Below are positions 1 to 5,901 of a DNA stretch of 18,332 nt, in pieces. A program made the position numbers and the translations under genes. The notes under the pieces were generated by a model. That model saw nothing but the letters and a program-made list of their open reading frames with translations. It made no database searches and had not been told where the DNA came from. Positions within the stretch are counted from its first letter, which is position 1; each line of letters starts with the position of its first letter. Location: the NCBI GenBank assembly GCA_013695195.1, contig JACDAY010000252.1, positions 1-18,332 on the forward strand, given 5' to 3'. Source of the DNA: Blastocatellia bacterium. Its GTDB lineage: Bacteria > Acidobacteriota > Blastocatellia > Pyrinomonadales > Pyrinomonadaceae.

Positions 1-36
1 AAAATCTCGGAAGTTGAAAATGACGACTCAAACTAA
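1..36 (+). CDS. 3' end of an upstream gene (partial)
   Basis: Frame 1 is open from the window edge and ends at a TAA at 34-36, giving the acidic tail KISEVENDDSN. It looks like a natural protein C-terminus and lies four bases before the GTG of the next gene, as in an operon. Frame 2 is also open from the edge to a TAA at 38-40, so which frame is real cannot be settled from so few codons. No function can be given. Confidence 0.35.
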   Translation, partial: KISEVENDDSN

Positions 37-40
37 CTAA

Positions 41-460
41 GTGAGCATCGAGACAATCGCCCAAAACCTGCCCGCACTGTTTGCCGCACTGTTGGTGAGC
101 ATTCTTTTCATTCAGTCCGGCCTTGACAAGATTTTCGACCGCCGCGGCAATCTAGAATGGCTGACCGGACATTTTTCAAAGACCTTTCTCGCGCCGCTCG
201 TCCCGATTCTGCTCGTGACGATCACCGTAATGGAACTCGCCGCCGGAGTTCTATGCGCGACGGGAATCGTGTATTTTCTCTTCACGTCCTCGGCCGTGCT
301 GATTTTTGTCGCCTCGGTCATCGCCGCCTTCTCCATCACTTCGCTCTTCTTTGGCCAGCGCATAGCCAAAGACTACGCAGGGGCCGCAATACTCATCCCA
401 TACTTTATCCTCGTCGCCATTCTTATGTATCTCACCAGCCCCTTTTCAAAAGCCTCGTGA
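41..460 (+). CDS. DoxX-like small integral membrane protein
   Basis: 139 residues beginning at a GTG. The protein is almost entirely hydrophobic, with about four membrane segments (roughly 10-28, 49-72, 76-100 and 112-132). The first helix is followed by the SGLDKIFDRRGNLEWL stretch, which resembles the loop after helix 1 of DoxX/MauE-like proteins; these have diverse or unknown roles, some in redox or quinone-linked electron transfer. No strong Shine-Dalgarno site precedes the GTG; it follows the preceding stop codon almost directly, so translation is probably coupled to the upstream gene. The gene is convergent with the DUF2461 gene, with only 56 bases between the stops. The family assignment rests on topology and overall resemblance, not on a diagnostic catalytic motif. 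Confidence 0.7.
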   Translation: MSIETIAQNLPALFAALLVSILFIQSGLDKIFDRRGNLEWLTGHFSKTFLAPLVPILLVTITVMELAAGVLCATGIVYFLFTSSAVLIFVASVIAAFSITSLFFGQRIAKDYAGAAILIPYFILVAILMYLTSPFSKAS

Positions 461-490
461 GTCAGGTCAGACTTTATTTTGTCGAAACAT

Positions 491-508
491 CCGCGCGACG
501 CCGCGCGG
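491..508. terminator. GC-rich hairpin between convergent genes, possible bidirectional terminator
   Basis: A perfect 7-bp stem (CCGCGCG / CGCGCGG) closes a four-base loop between the stop codons of the DoxX-like gene and the DUF2461 gene. The stem is all G/C. Neither side has a clean U-tract (the minus-strand exit reads ATGTTTCG), so termination is an inference from position and stem stability. Confidence 0.35.
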
Positions 509-516
509 TACGCCGA

Positions 517-1176
517 CTACGACAATGCATTTCGCAGGAATGCGACGAGGCGATACATCTCTTTCATCGTTTTGACAAGATGTTTGGGAAATTCGGCACT
601 GGTCAAAAATTTGTCGTCACGGAGTTCGATAAAAGCCATGAACTCTTTGAGTTTCAGATATTCAAGAGCTTTGTGTTCAGGATCGAAACCTTTCGGAGCG
701 GATTTGAGACTTTCGCCGCGTAATTCACCAAACTGCTCGCGAAAGCTTTTCTTCCCGACGATCTTGAGAAATTCATCCGTATGATTTGCGATGGCGCTGC
801 GAATTTTCAGAGTCTCCGGCCCATCGGGAATGTGCTTTCCGCCCGCTACAAAGCTCTGTCCCGGCTGAATATGGAAATAATAGCCTGGAGCCATAGATTT
901 TCTCCCGCCCGGACTTATGTAAGCACCGAGATGAATTTTGTACGGGCTTTTGTCTTTTGAAAATCTGACGTCACGGTAAATTCGAAAAACGCATTCCTGC
1001 GGCAGAACGTTCGAGATTTGCGAATCGAATTTAGAAACTTCGCCGATCAAAAACGCCGTAAAATCCGTAAGATCGGCTTTCGCCTTTTCAAATTCTTTTT
1101 TGTTGGCCTGAAACCAGTCGCGGTTGTTGTTTTTTTCCAGTTTTTTTAGAAAAATCAGCGTTTCTTCAGATATCAT
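517..1176 (-). CDS. DUF2461 family protein (TIGR02453-like)
   Basis: 219 residues, the usual size of this family. The N-terminus carries the family signature NNRDWFQANKKEFE (17-30), and the central block around 65-84 (FRIYRDVRFSKDKSPYK) followed by IHLGAYISPGG is characteristic. A later Gly/Tyr/Phe-rich part (98-113, GYYFHIQPGQSFVAGG) also fits. The biochemical function of DUF2461 is not established; I know of no catalytic assignment. No signal peptide or membrane segment is visible, so a cytoplasmic location is likely. The start ATG (MISEETL) sits directly before the conserved N-terminal region, so it is probably correct. The gene is the last of three minus-strand genes, 63 bases after the four-helix membrane protein. 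Confidence 0.85.
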   Translation of the reverse strand: MISEETLIFLKKLEKNNNRDWFQANKKEFEKAKADLTDFTAFLIGEVSKFDSQISNVLPQECVFRIYRDVRFSKDKSPYKIHLGAYISPGGRKSMAPGYYFHIQPGQSFVAGGKHIPDGPETLKIRSAIANHTDEFLKIVGKKSFREQFGELRGESLKSAPKGFDPEHKALEYLKLKEFMAFIELRDDKFLTSAEFPKHLVKTMKEMYRLVAFLRNALS

Positions 1177-1239
1177 AATCCCGCTTTTCGCAAGAGCACT
1201 CGAAACTTGTAATTCTTATTACCCACCTAATTTCGCCCG

Positions 1240-1668
1240 CTAAACAATTTCCTTCGTGGTTGTTGTTTTAAAAATAAACGCGACGACGATTCCCATAAGT
1301 ACTGTACTGATCGAATCAAGTATTATCTGCTTGACGACAAGAGTTCCGGGCATCGGCTGAACAGAATAATAAACAAGATACAACGGAACGGCTACCAAAA
1401 GCGCAACAGCAACGCCGAATCGCACTCCCTGCGTCAGCCAGGGAACATTTGCCGAAATTCCCTGCCTGTATATCCACGCAAAGGCAAATCCCTTGATCAG
1501 ATGCGACAGGAGCATAAACGGGAAATAATTCATTGCGTCCGCTTCGGTCCGCATAAGATTCGGCAGCAGAGCGTAATCGGCTTGAAGCAAAATGCCGTGC
1601 GCGACGAAGCTGAAAATTAACGAAACAAGAAATCCGGCAGCACCGGCGATCCAAAACTTTTTATCCAC
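1240..1668 (-). CDS. Uncharacterised four-helix membrane protein
   Basis: 142 residues with four likely membrane segments (about 5-28, 48-67, 80-103 and 112-135). The first helix ends in SFVAHGILLQADY and the second region has the LLSHLIKGFAFAWIYRQG stretch with charged and aromatic residues at the membrane edge. I recognise this only as a type of small conserved membrane protein seen in soil Acidobacteriota and Bacteroidota; no function is known to me. An AAAGGAGAC-like Shine-Dalgarno site lies a few bases upstream of the ATG (the complement is the GTCTCCTTTT at 1674-1683), which supports the start. It lies between the VOC gene and the DUF2461 gene on the same strand. Confidence 0.7.
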   Translation of the reverse strand: MDKKFWIAGAAGFLVSLIFSFVAHGILLQADYALLPNLMRTEADAMNYFPFMLLSHLIKGFAFAWIYRQGISANVPWLTQGVRFGVAVALLVAVPLYLVYYSVQPMPGTLVVKQIILDSISTVLMGIVVAFIFKTTTTKEIV

Positions 1669-1753
1669 GTCGAGTCTCCTTTTGCAATATTAGATCCAAA
1701 TCTACCATCGAACTATCTTTACGGTTCCGGTCAAATCAGGAATCTGCAACCTG

Positions 1754-2215
1754 TCAGCCGTACATTTCTTTAGCTTTCTTATTCATCTCGTCGGGCGAAA
1801 CATCCGCAGTATGCGTGGCAAACGACCATTTATAGCCGAAAGGATCGACAAAATGTCCAGAACGGTCTCCATAGAACTGATCTTCGACCGGGCGTTCGAT
1901 CTTCAAACCCTCCGCAACTGCTTTTTCAGTAAATTCGTCGACGTTCTCGACATAGATCATCAGGCTAACAGGCGTGCCTCCGACCGATTCTGCGCTTAAA
2001 GCTCCCATATCAGGGTGTTCGTCCGCCAACATAATTATGGCGTTCGCGATCTTTAGCTCGGCGTGGCCGATCTTTCCCGGCTCGCCTATCCTGAATATCT
2101 CCACGGCGCCGAACGCTTTTGTATAAAACTCGATGGCGGCTTCGGCATTCTTGTAAATTAAATACGGCGTAACGCCTTCATAACCCTCGGGTATGGCTTT
2201 TACATTATTTGACAT
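1754..2215 (-). CDS. VOC superfamily protein, PhnB/glyoxalase-like
   Basis: 153 residues from the ATG giving MSNNVKAIPEGYEG. This start is chosen over an in-frame ATG 81 bases further upstream because a strong AAGGAG site lies eight bases before it and the family domain begins at once. Features of PhnB-type VOC proteins are present: VTPYLIYKNAEAAIEFYTKAF (15-35), GHAELKIANAIIMLADE (50-66) and the closing VDPFGYKWSFATH (123-135). H51 is the conserved first-strand metal-type position; whether a metal is bound cannot be told. Relatives include glyoxalase, fosfomycin-resistance and bleomycin-binding proteins, but the PhnB-like subgroup mostly has no known substrate. Cytoplasmic, probably dimeric. 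A promoter fits upstream at 2248-2276. Confidence 0.9.
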   Translation of the reverse strand: MSNNVKAIPEGYEGVTPYLIYKNAEAAIEFYTKAFGAVEIFRIGEPGKIGHAELKIANAIIMLADEHPDMGALSAESVGGTPVSLMIYVENVDEFTEKAVAEGLKIERPVEDQFYGDRSGHFVDPFGYKWSFATHTADVSPDEMNKKAKEMYG

Positions 2216-2220
2216 AACGG

Positions 2221-2231
2221 ATTCTCCTTTC
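2221..2231 (-). promoter_or_regulatory. Ribosome binding site that decides the VOC start
   Basis: On the minus strand this reads GAAAGGAGAAT. The AAGGAG core is eight bases from the ATG at 2213-2215 and has no counterpart before the alternative upstream ATG, so it selects the shorter protein. Confidence 0.75.
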
Positions 2232-2247
2232 TGTTTTTTGTGCCAAA

Positions 2248-2276
2248 AATCTACACGATTATTTCGATTAAAGCAA
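2248..2276 (-). promoter_or_regulatory. Candidate sigma-70-type promoter for the VOC gene
   Basis: Reading the minus strand, a TTGCTT -35 box (2271-2276) and a TAGATT -10 box (2248-2253) are separated by exactly 17 bases. Transcription would start near 2241, leaving a 25-base leader that contains the Shine-Dalgarno site. It faces away from the promoter of the DUF5996 operon. Judged by consensus match only. Confidence 0.4.
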
Positions 2277-2310
2277 CTGAAACGGGCAATCCGCAAAGCT
2301 GTACAGGAAT

Positions 2311-2339
2311 TTGAGTTCGACTCTCAAGACAGGTAAAAT
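2311..2339 (+). promoter_or_regulatory. Candidate sigma-70-type promoter for the DUF5996-ltaE-cmk operon
   Basis: TTGAGT (2311-2316) and TAAAAT (2334-2339) with a 17-base spacer. The predicted start site is near 2346, giving a leader of about 65 bases before the ATG at 2412. No other promoter-like pair as good is seen before the operon. Confidence 0.4.
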
Positions 2340-2411
2340 ATCGTAAAACTCCGAATTGTTTTACTGTTACAATCCTGCGCAGCCTAAGCGTATGAGCGAT
2401 AAAAAAAATAT

Positions 2412-3362
2412 ATGATTCAAACTGCATTTGACCACGTGCAAATATTTCCGCAGCTGCCGCTTGCCGATTGGAAATCAACTAAAAACACGCTGCATCTTTA
2501 CCTTCAAATTATCGGGAAGATCAGGCTCGAGATGCATCCGCGGATCAATCATTGGTGGCATGTTACGCTATATGTTTCCCCTCGTGGACTGACGACCCGG
2601 GCAGTTCCTTTCGGCTTTGGAAATTTTGAGATCGAATTCGATTTTAAAGCCCACAAACTCAAAATTACGGTCAGCAATGGTGAAATGCGGGAATTTAATT
2701 TGGAAGACGGACTGTGCGTCGCCGAATTTCACAGAAAAGTTTTCGAGAATCTTTCCTCGCTCGGAATAACCCCAAAAATAAAAGCCGTCCCTTACGAAGC
2801 TCCGTCAACCACGCCGTTCGCAGAAGATACGCAAAACAAATCTTACGATAAGGAATATATCGAAAGGTTTCACCGTATACTTGTCAGTGTAGACGATATT
2901 TTTGAAGAGTTTCGAGGCCGTTTCACCGGCAAAAGCACGCCCGTCCACGTTTTCTGGCACAGCTTCGATCTGGCCTTGACCCGCTTTTCCGGACGCCCGG
3001 GTAAGCCGCGCGAAGGCGCCGGAACGGTCGAACGCGAAGCCTATTCGCACGAAGTCATCAGCTTCGGCTTTTGGGCCGGAGATAACAACGTTCCCGCGCC
3101 CGCGTTTTATTCATACACCGCGCCAGAGCCTGCCGGTTTGACAGACGAACCTCTCAAACCGAAAGCTGCTAACTGGAACACCGATAAGGGAGCAATGGCA
3201 ATTTTGTTGTACGACGATGTCCGGAAATCCGATTCGCCGCGGGAAACGATTTTAGATTTTCTCGAGAGTTCATATTTGGCGGGAGCGAAACGGGCCGGCT
3301 GGGACATTGAAAATTTTCGACTTAAGCCTTTTGATATAAAAAATGATCGATCTCAGAAGTGA
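2412..3362 (+). CDS. DUF5996 family protein
   Basis: 316 residues, matching the usual size of DUF5996 proteins. Recognisable blocks are the start region FPQLPLADWKSTKNTLHLYLQ, the NHWWHVTLYVSPRGLTT stretch (47-63) and the PVHVFWHSFDLALTRFSGR region (177-195) with a conserved His and Asp; a later HEVISFGFWAGD segment is also typical. Function is unknown in the family; no signal peptide or membrane helix is seen. The ATG is preceded by an A-rich run rather than a clear Shine-Dalgarno site. The last 20 bases overlap the threonine aldolase gene, which suggests translational coupling. It is the first gene of a tight operon that ends with cmk. Confidence 0.85.
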   Translation: MIQTAFDHVQIFPQLPLADWKSTKNTLHLYLQIIGKIRLEMHPRINHWWHVTLYVSPRGLTTRAVPFGFGNFEIEFDFKAHKLKITVSNGEMREFNLEDGLCVAEFHRKVFENLSSLGITPKIKAVPYEAPSTTPFAEDTQNKSYDKEYIERFHRILVSVDDIFEEFRGRFTGKSTPVHVFWHSFDLALTRFSGRPGKPREGAGTVEREAYSHEVISFGFWAGDNNVPAPAFYSYTAPEPAGLTDEPLKPKAANWNTDKGAMAILLYDDVRKSDSPRETILDFLESSYLAGAKRAGWDIENFRLKPFDIKNDRSQK

Positions 3363-4371
3363 CACCGTAACAAAACCCACTCCGCAAATGCGCCAGGCAA
3401 TGGCGAACGCTGAGGTCGGCGACGACGTGTATGGCGAGGACCCCACAGTCAACCTGCTGCAGGAACGCGCGGCTGAGCTTTTCGATAAAGAGGCCGCGTT
3501 ATTTGTGCCGACCGGCTCAATGGGCAATCAGATCGCCGTCAAGCTGCATACAAAACCCGGCCAGGAAATCATAATCGAGGAACGCGGGCATATCTTTAAT
3601 TTTGAAATGGGGACGCCTTCGGTTGTGTCCGGCGTGATGATCCGCCCGGTAAGAAGCATGGACGGTTCTGGAATGCTGACATGGGACGAGGTCGCTCCTG
3701 CACTTCATATAGATCAGCCGTATTACGCTTGTCCGACAGGCTTGATATGCCTCGAAAATACGCATAATTTCGCCGGCGGCAGCGTTATGTCCGCTGACCA
3801 TTGCGCCGAAATTTGCGAAATTGCTCATAAGCTTGGATTGCCCGTTCATATGGACGGCGCCAGGATTTTTAATGCATCGGTCGCATTGAATACTTCTGTC
3901 GCAGAGCTCACGAAATATTGCGATTCTGTTCAGTTTTGTTTGTCGAAAGGCTTGGGCGCTCCGGCCGGCTCAATGCTTTTGGGCTCTAAGGATTTTATCG
4001 AAGAGGCGCGCGTTTGGCGAAAGCGTCTAGGCGGCGGAATGCGCCAGGTCGGGATACTTGCGGCGGCCGGACTGATCGCTCTGGAAGAATCGCCTAAGAA
4101 TTTGCACATCGACCATGAAAACGCGAAGCGTTTGGCTCAAGGCGTCTCAAATATCCCCGGCATATCAATCGACCTTGAAAAAGTCGTTACCAATATCGTC
4201 ATTTTCGACATTTCCGGCACGGGAATGGAAACAAACGCAATTTGTGCAAAACTGAAGGCGCAGGGTGTTTTAGCTATTGGCTTCGGAAAAACGATTCGCA
4301 TGGTTACGCATTGCGATGTAACCGGCGCGGAAATCGATAAAACGGTCGAATTATTGAGCTTCTTAAAATGA
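3343..4371 (+). CDS. ltaE: Low-specificity L-threonine aldolase
   Basis: 342 residues, normal length for this PLP enzyme (fold type I), which splits threonine or allo-threonine into glycine and acetaldehyde. The signature MIDLRSDTVTKPTP opens the protein, with GDDVYGEDPTVN at 26-37. The cofactor-stacking His is H83 (ERGHIFNFE), the PLP-ring Asp is D171 in HMDGARIFNA, and the Schiff-base lysine is K202 in QFCLSKGLGAPAGS. All expected catalytic positions are present, so the enzyme should be active. The start lies inside the end of the DUF5996 gene, and the stop overlaps the next start in an ATGA motif, so it is part of a polycistronic message. Cytoplasmic. It supplies glycine or degrades threonine. 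Confidence 0.95.
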   Translation: MIDLRSDTVTKPTPQMRQAMANAEVGDDVYGEDPTVNLLQERAAELFDKEAALFVPTGSMGNQIAVKLHTKPGQEIIIEERGHIFNFEMGTPSVVSGVMIRPVRSMDGSGMLTWDEVAPALHIDQPYYACPTGLICLENTHNFAGGSVMSADHCAEICEIAHKLGLPVHMDGARIFNASVALNTSVAELTKYCDSVQFCLSKGLGAPAGSMLLGSKDFIEEARVWRKRLGGGMRQVGILAAAGLIALEESPKNLHIDHENAKRLAQGVSNIPGISIDLEKVVTNIVIFDISGTGMETNAICAKLKAQGVLAIGFGKTIRMVTHCDVTGAEIDKTVELLSFLK

Positions 4372-4718
4372 ACATTGAACAACTCCGCAAATTCTGCCTT
4401 TCCCTGCCGCACGCGACCGAAGACGTGAAATGGGGCAGCGACCTGTGCTTTTGTATAGGGGAAAAGATGTTCGCTGTGACGGGCCTCGAGATGTCCGAAA
4501 ACAACTCAATTTCCTTCAAATGCACACCGGAAAAATTTGCCGAACTTATTGAAAAAGACGGCATTCTTCCCGCCGCGTATGTTGCGCGTTATTATTGGGT
4601 CGCCCTGCAGAACCCGGACGCTATTGCTGAAAGAGAGTTGAAGGAATTAATCTCGAAGTCATATCAAATGGTTTTCGAAAAACTTCCAACAAAAGTGCGT
4701 AAAAGCCTGGCAAAATAA
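4368..4718 (+). CDS. MmcQ/YjbR family protein (CyaY-like fold)
   Basis: 116 residues. The start MNIEQLRKFCLSLPHATEDVKWG is typical of the MmcQ/YjbR family, and the second half contains the conserved KCTPEKFAELIE, PAAYVARYYWVAL and ELKELISKSYQMVFEKLP elements. These proteins adopt a CyaY-like double-wing fold and have been proposed to bind DNA, but no biochemical role is firmly known. It begins in an ATGA overlap with ltaE and ends in a TAATG overlap with cmk, so it is certainly co-translated with both. No cysteine cluster, signal peptide or membrane helix is visible. Confidence 0.88.
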   Translation: MNIEQLRKFCLSLPHATEDVKWGSDLCFCIGEKMFAVTGLEMSENNSISFKCTPEKFAELIEKDGILPAAYVARYYWVALQNPDAIAERELKELISKSYQMVFEKLPTKVRKSLAK

Positions 4719-5386
4719 TGATAATCGCCATTGACGGGCCTTCGGGCGCGGGAAAATCCACGCTCGGAAAGATGCTTGCAAAGAAATTAAACCTGCTTTA
4801 TATAGACACGGGTGCGATGTACCGCGCCGTAGCGTTGGCTGTTTTGCTGAGGGGCACGGGTTTTGACGATGAGGAAGAAGTAGTCCGGTTTGCCGAATCG
4901 TCTGAGATTGAACTCGTCGGCGAGCCGGACGCACTAAGAATTCTTTTAAACGGCAGGGACGTTTCCGCCGAGATACGCACGATGGAGATTGCACAGGCCG
5001 CGTCTATCGTCTCAACATTCTCCGAGGTTCGTAAAATAATGGTCGAACACCAGCGAACTCTAGGGGAAAAGGATTCAAATGGCTGCGTTCTCGAAGGCCG
5101 CGATATAGGCAGCGTGGTCTTCCCTAATGCTGATCTGAAGTTTTTCCTGACGGCAAAACCGGAGGCACGTGCGCAGCGACGGTTTACGGAGGATAGCCGC
5201 GTCAGCAGCTATGAGCAAACACTCGCCGAAATAAACGAGCGGGACGAGCGCGATGTTTCCCGGGCTGATTCGCCGCTTACAATTGCGGAAAACTCGGTAG
5301 TTATCGACACTAGTGAGCTCGATCTGTCGGAAGTATTTGAACAAATGCTCGCAGCTGTGCGTGATAAGCAGGATGAGGTTCAATAA
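4718..5386 (+). CDS. cmk: Cytidylate kinase (CMP/dCMP kinase)
   Basis: 222 residues, the usual bacterial length. It phosphorylates CMP and dCMP to the diphosphates with ATP. The Walker A loop GPSGAGKS is at 7-14, the nucleotide-monophosphate region YIDTGAMYRAVAL at 28-40, the family motif LEGRDIGSVVFPNADLKFFLTA lies in the middle, and the arginine-rich lid and NERDERDVSRADSPL block follow. All core motifs are intact. The ATG overlaps the MmcQ stop codon (TAATG). In many bacteria cmk is followed by rpsA or ispH; here it is followed by a 43-residue membrane peptide and two tRNA genes instead. Essential or near-essential in most bacteria. Confidence 0.97.
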   Translation: MIIAIDGPSGAGKSTLGKMLAKKLNLLYIDTGAMYRAVALAVLLRGTGFDDEEEVVRFAESSEIELVGEPDALRILLNGRDVSAEIRTMEIAQAASIVSTFSEVRKIMVEHQRTLGEKDSNGCVLEGRDIGSVVFPNADLKFFLTAKPEARAQRRFTEDSRVSSYEQTLAEINERDERDVSRADSPLTIAENSVVIDTSELDLSEVFEQMLAAVRDKQDEVQ

Positions 5387-5504
5387 ATTTTCTCTCAAAA
5401 CCGAAGCCCATTGGTTGGTATTCATTTCGTTTGCGCCCGTGCTGCTGGGTCTTTTCATCGCATTTATTATAAGAATTGTTGACTATCTAACGATCAATCG
5501 CTAA
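5373..5504 (+). CDS. 43-residue single-pass membrane peptide
   Basis: An ATG inside the last codons of cmk, preceded by an AAGCAGG site, opens a 43-residue frame (MRFNKFSLKTEAHWLVFIS...). It has a positively charged N-terminus, one hydrophobic helix at about 14-36 (LVFISFAPVLLGLFIAFIIRI) split by a proline, and a short polar tail ending in INR. The overlap with cmk, the plausible ribosome site and the clean membrane topology argue that it is real. No family is recognised. The TAA stop overlaps the -10 box of the candidate tRNA promoter. Confidence 0.55.
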   Translation: MRFNKFSLKTEAHWLVFISFAPVLLGLFIAFIIRIVDYLTINR

Positions 5505-5507
5505 CAT
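5479..5507 (+). promoter_or_regulatory. Candidate promoter for the tRNA pair
   Basis: TTGACT (5479-5484) and TAACAT (5502-5507) are spaced by 17 bases, and the predicted start near 5514 is about a dozen bases before the mature 5' end of tRNA-Arg. The box lies inside the end of the preceding small gene. Confidence 0.45.
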
Positions 5508-5525
5508 TATAGATTGCTTTGATAT

Positions 5526-5599
5526 GCTCCCGTAGCTCAGTTGGATAGAGCGACGGCCTTCTAAGCCGTAGGTCGCACGTTCGAGCCGTGCCGGGGGTA
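5526..5599 (+). tRNA. tRNA-Arg (anticodon TCT)
   Basis: The cloverleaf folds completely: acceptor GCTCCCG/CGGGGGT with two G-U pairs, D-stem GCTC/GAGC, anticodon stem ACGGC/GCCGT around the loop CTTCTAA, T-stem GCACG/CGTGC around TTCGAGC. The anticodon TCT reads AGA and AGG codons. The discriminator is A at 5599, followed by CTT, so CCA is not encoded and must be added by tRNA nucleotidyltransferase. Confidence 0.97.
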
Positions 5600-5606
5600 C
5601 TTTTGT

Positions 5607-5679
5607 GATTTTAGATTGCTGGATTTTGCGAGTGGATTTGAAGATCATTCTTTCATTCGCAAATCGGCAATCTAAAATC
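5607..5679. repeat. Long imperfect palindrome between the two tRNA genes
   Basis: The outer arms are a perfect 13-bp inverted repeat, GATTTTAGATTGC (5607-5619) and GCAATCTAAAATC (5667-5679). Further in, GGATTTTGCGAGTG and CATTCGCAAATCG continue the pairing with one bulge and a few wobbles, giving an arm of close to 30 bp around a loop of about 15 bases. There is no T-tract after it, so it is not a typical terminator. The A/T-rich terminal sequence resembles mobile palindromic or REP/MITE-like elements; whether other copies exist in the genome cannot be seen from this window. Confidence 0.7.
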
Positions 5680-5692
5680 GAAAATTGTTTAT

Positions 5693-5770
5693 GGCGGCTA
5701 TAGTTCAGTTGGTTAGAACGCCTGATTGTGGTTCAGGAGGTCGTGGGTTCGAGCCCCACTAGCCGCCCCA
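5693..5770 (+). tRNA. tRNA-His (anticodon GTG)
   Basis: Acceptor GCGGCTA/TAGCCGC with the extra G-1 (5693) paired to C73 (5767), the hallmark of histidine tRNA. D-stem GTTC/GAAC, anticodon stem CCTGA/TCAGG around the loop TTGTGGT (anticodon GTG), T-stem GTGGG/CCCAC around TTCGAGC. CCA is encoded at 5768-5770, unlike the neighbouring tRNA-Arg. Probably transcribed from the same promoter through the intervening palindrome. Confidence 0.97.
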
Positions 5771-5901
5771 TCTTCCTTCTTACGCGTCTGTCGCAGAAAA
5801 TTCTCTAACCGTTTTGCGGAAAACTTATATCCTGGAAATTTCATCTAAAGAAAATTCACGGGAAATTCTATTTTATTCGCAGTTTTGCTCCTGTATCGAT
5901 T

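Noticed and set aside
157..723. 188-residue + strand reading frame across the DoxX-like gene and the end of the DUF2461 gene
   Set aside because: Basic, low-complexity translation with no recognisable domain, in a different frame from two well-supported genes on both strands.
2216..2296. Longer VOC protein starting 27 codons upstream
   Set aside because: The strong AAGGAG site and the family N-terminus both mark the ATG at 2213-2215.
5607..5679. Intrinsic terminator after tRNA-Arg
   Set aside because: The stem is A/T-rich and long, has no following T-run and would cut off tRNA-His, which has no other promoter visible.
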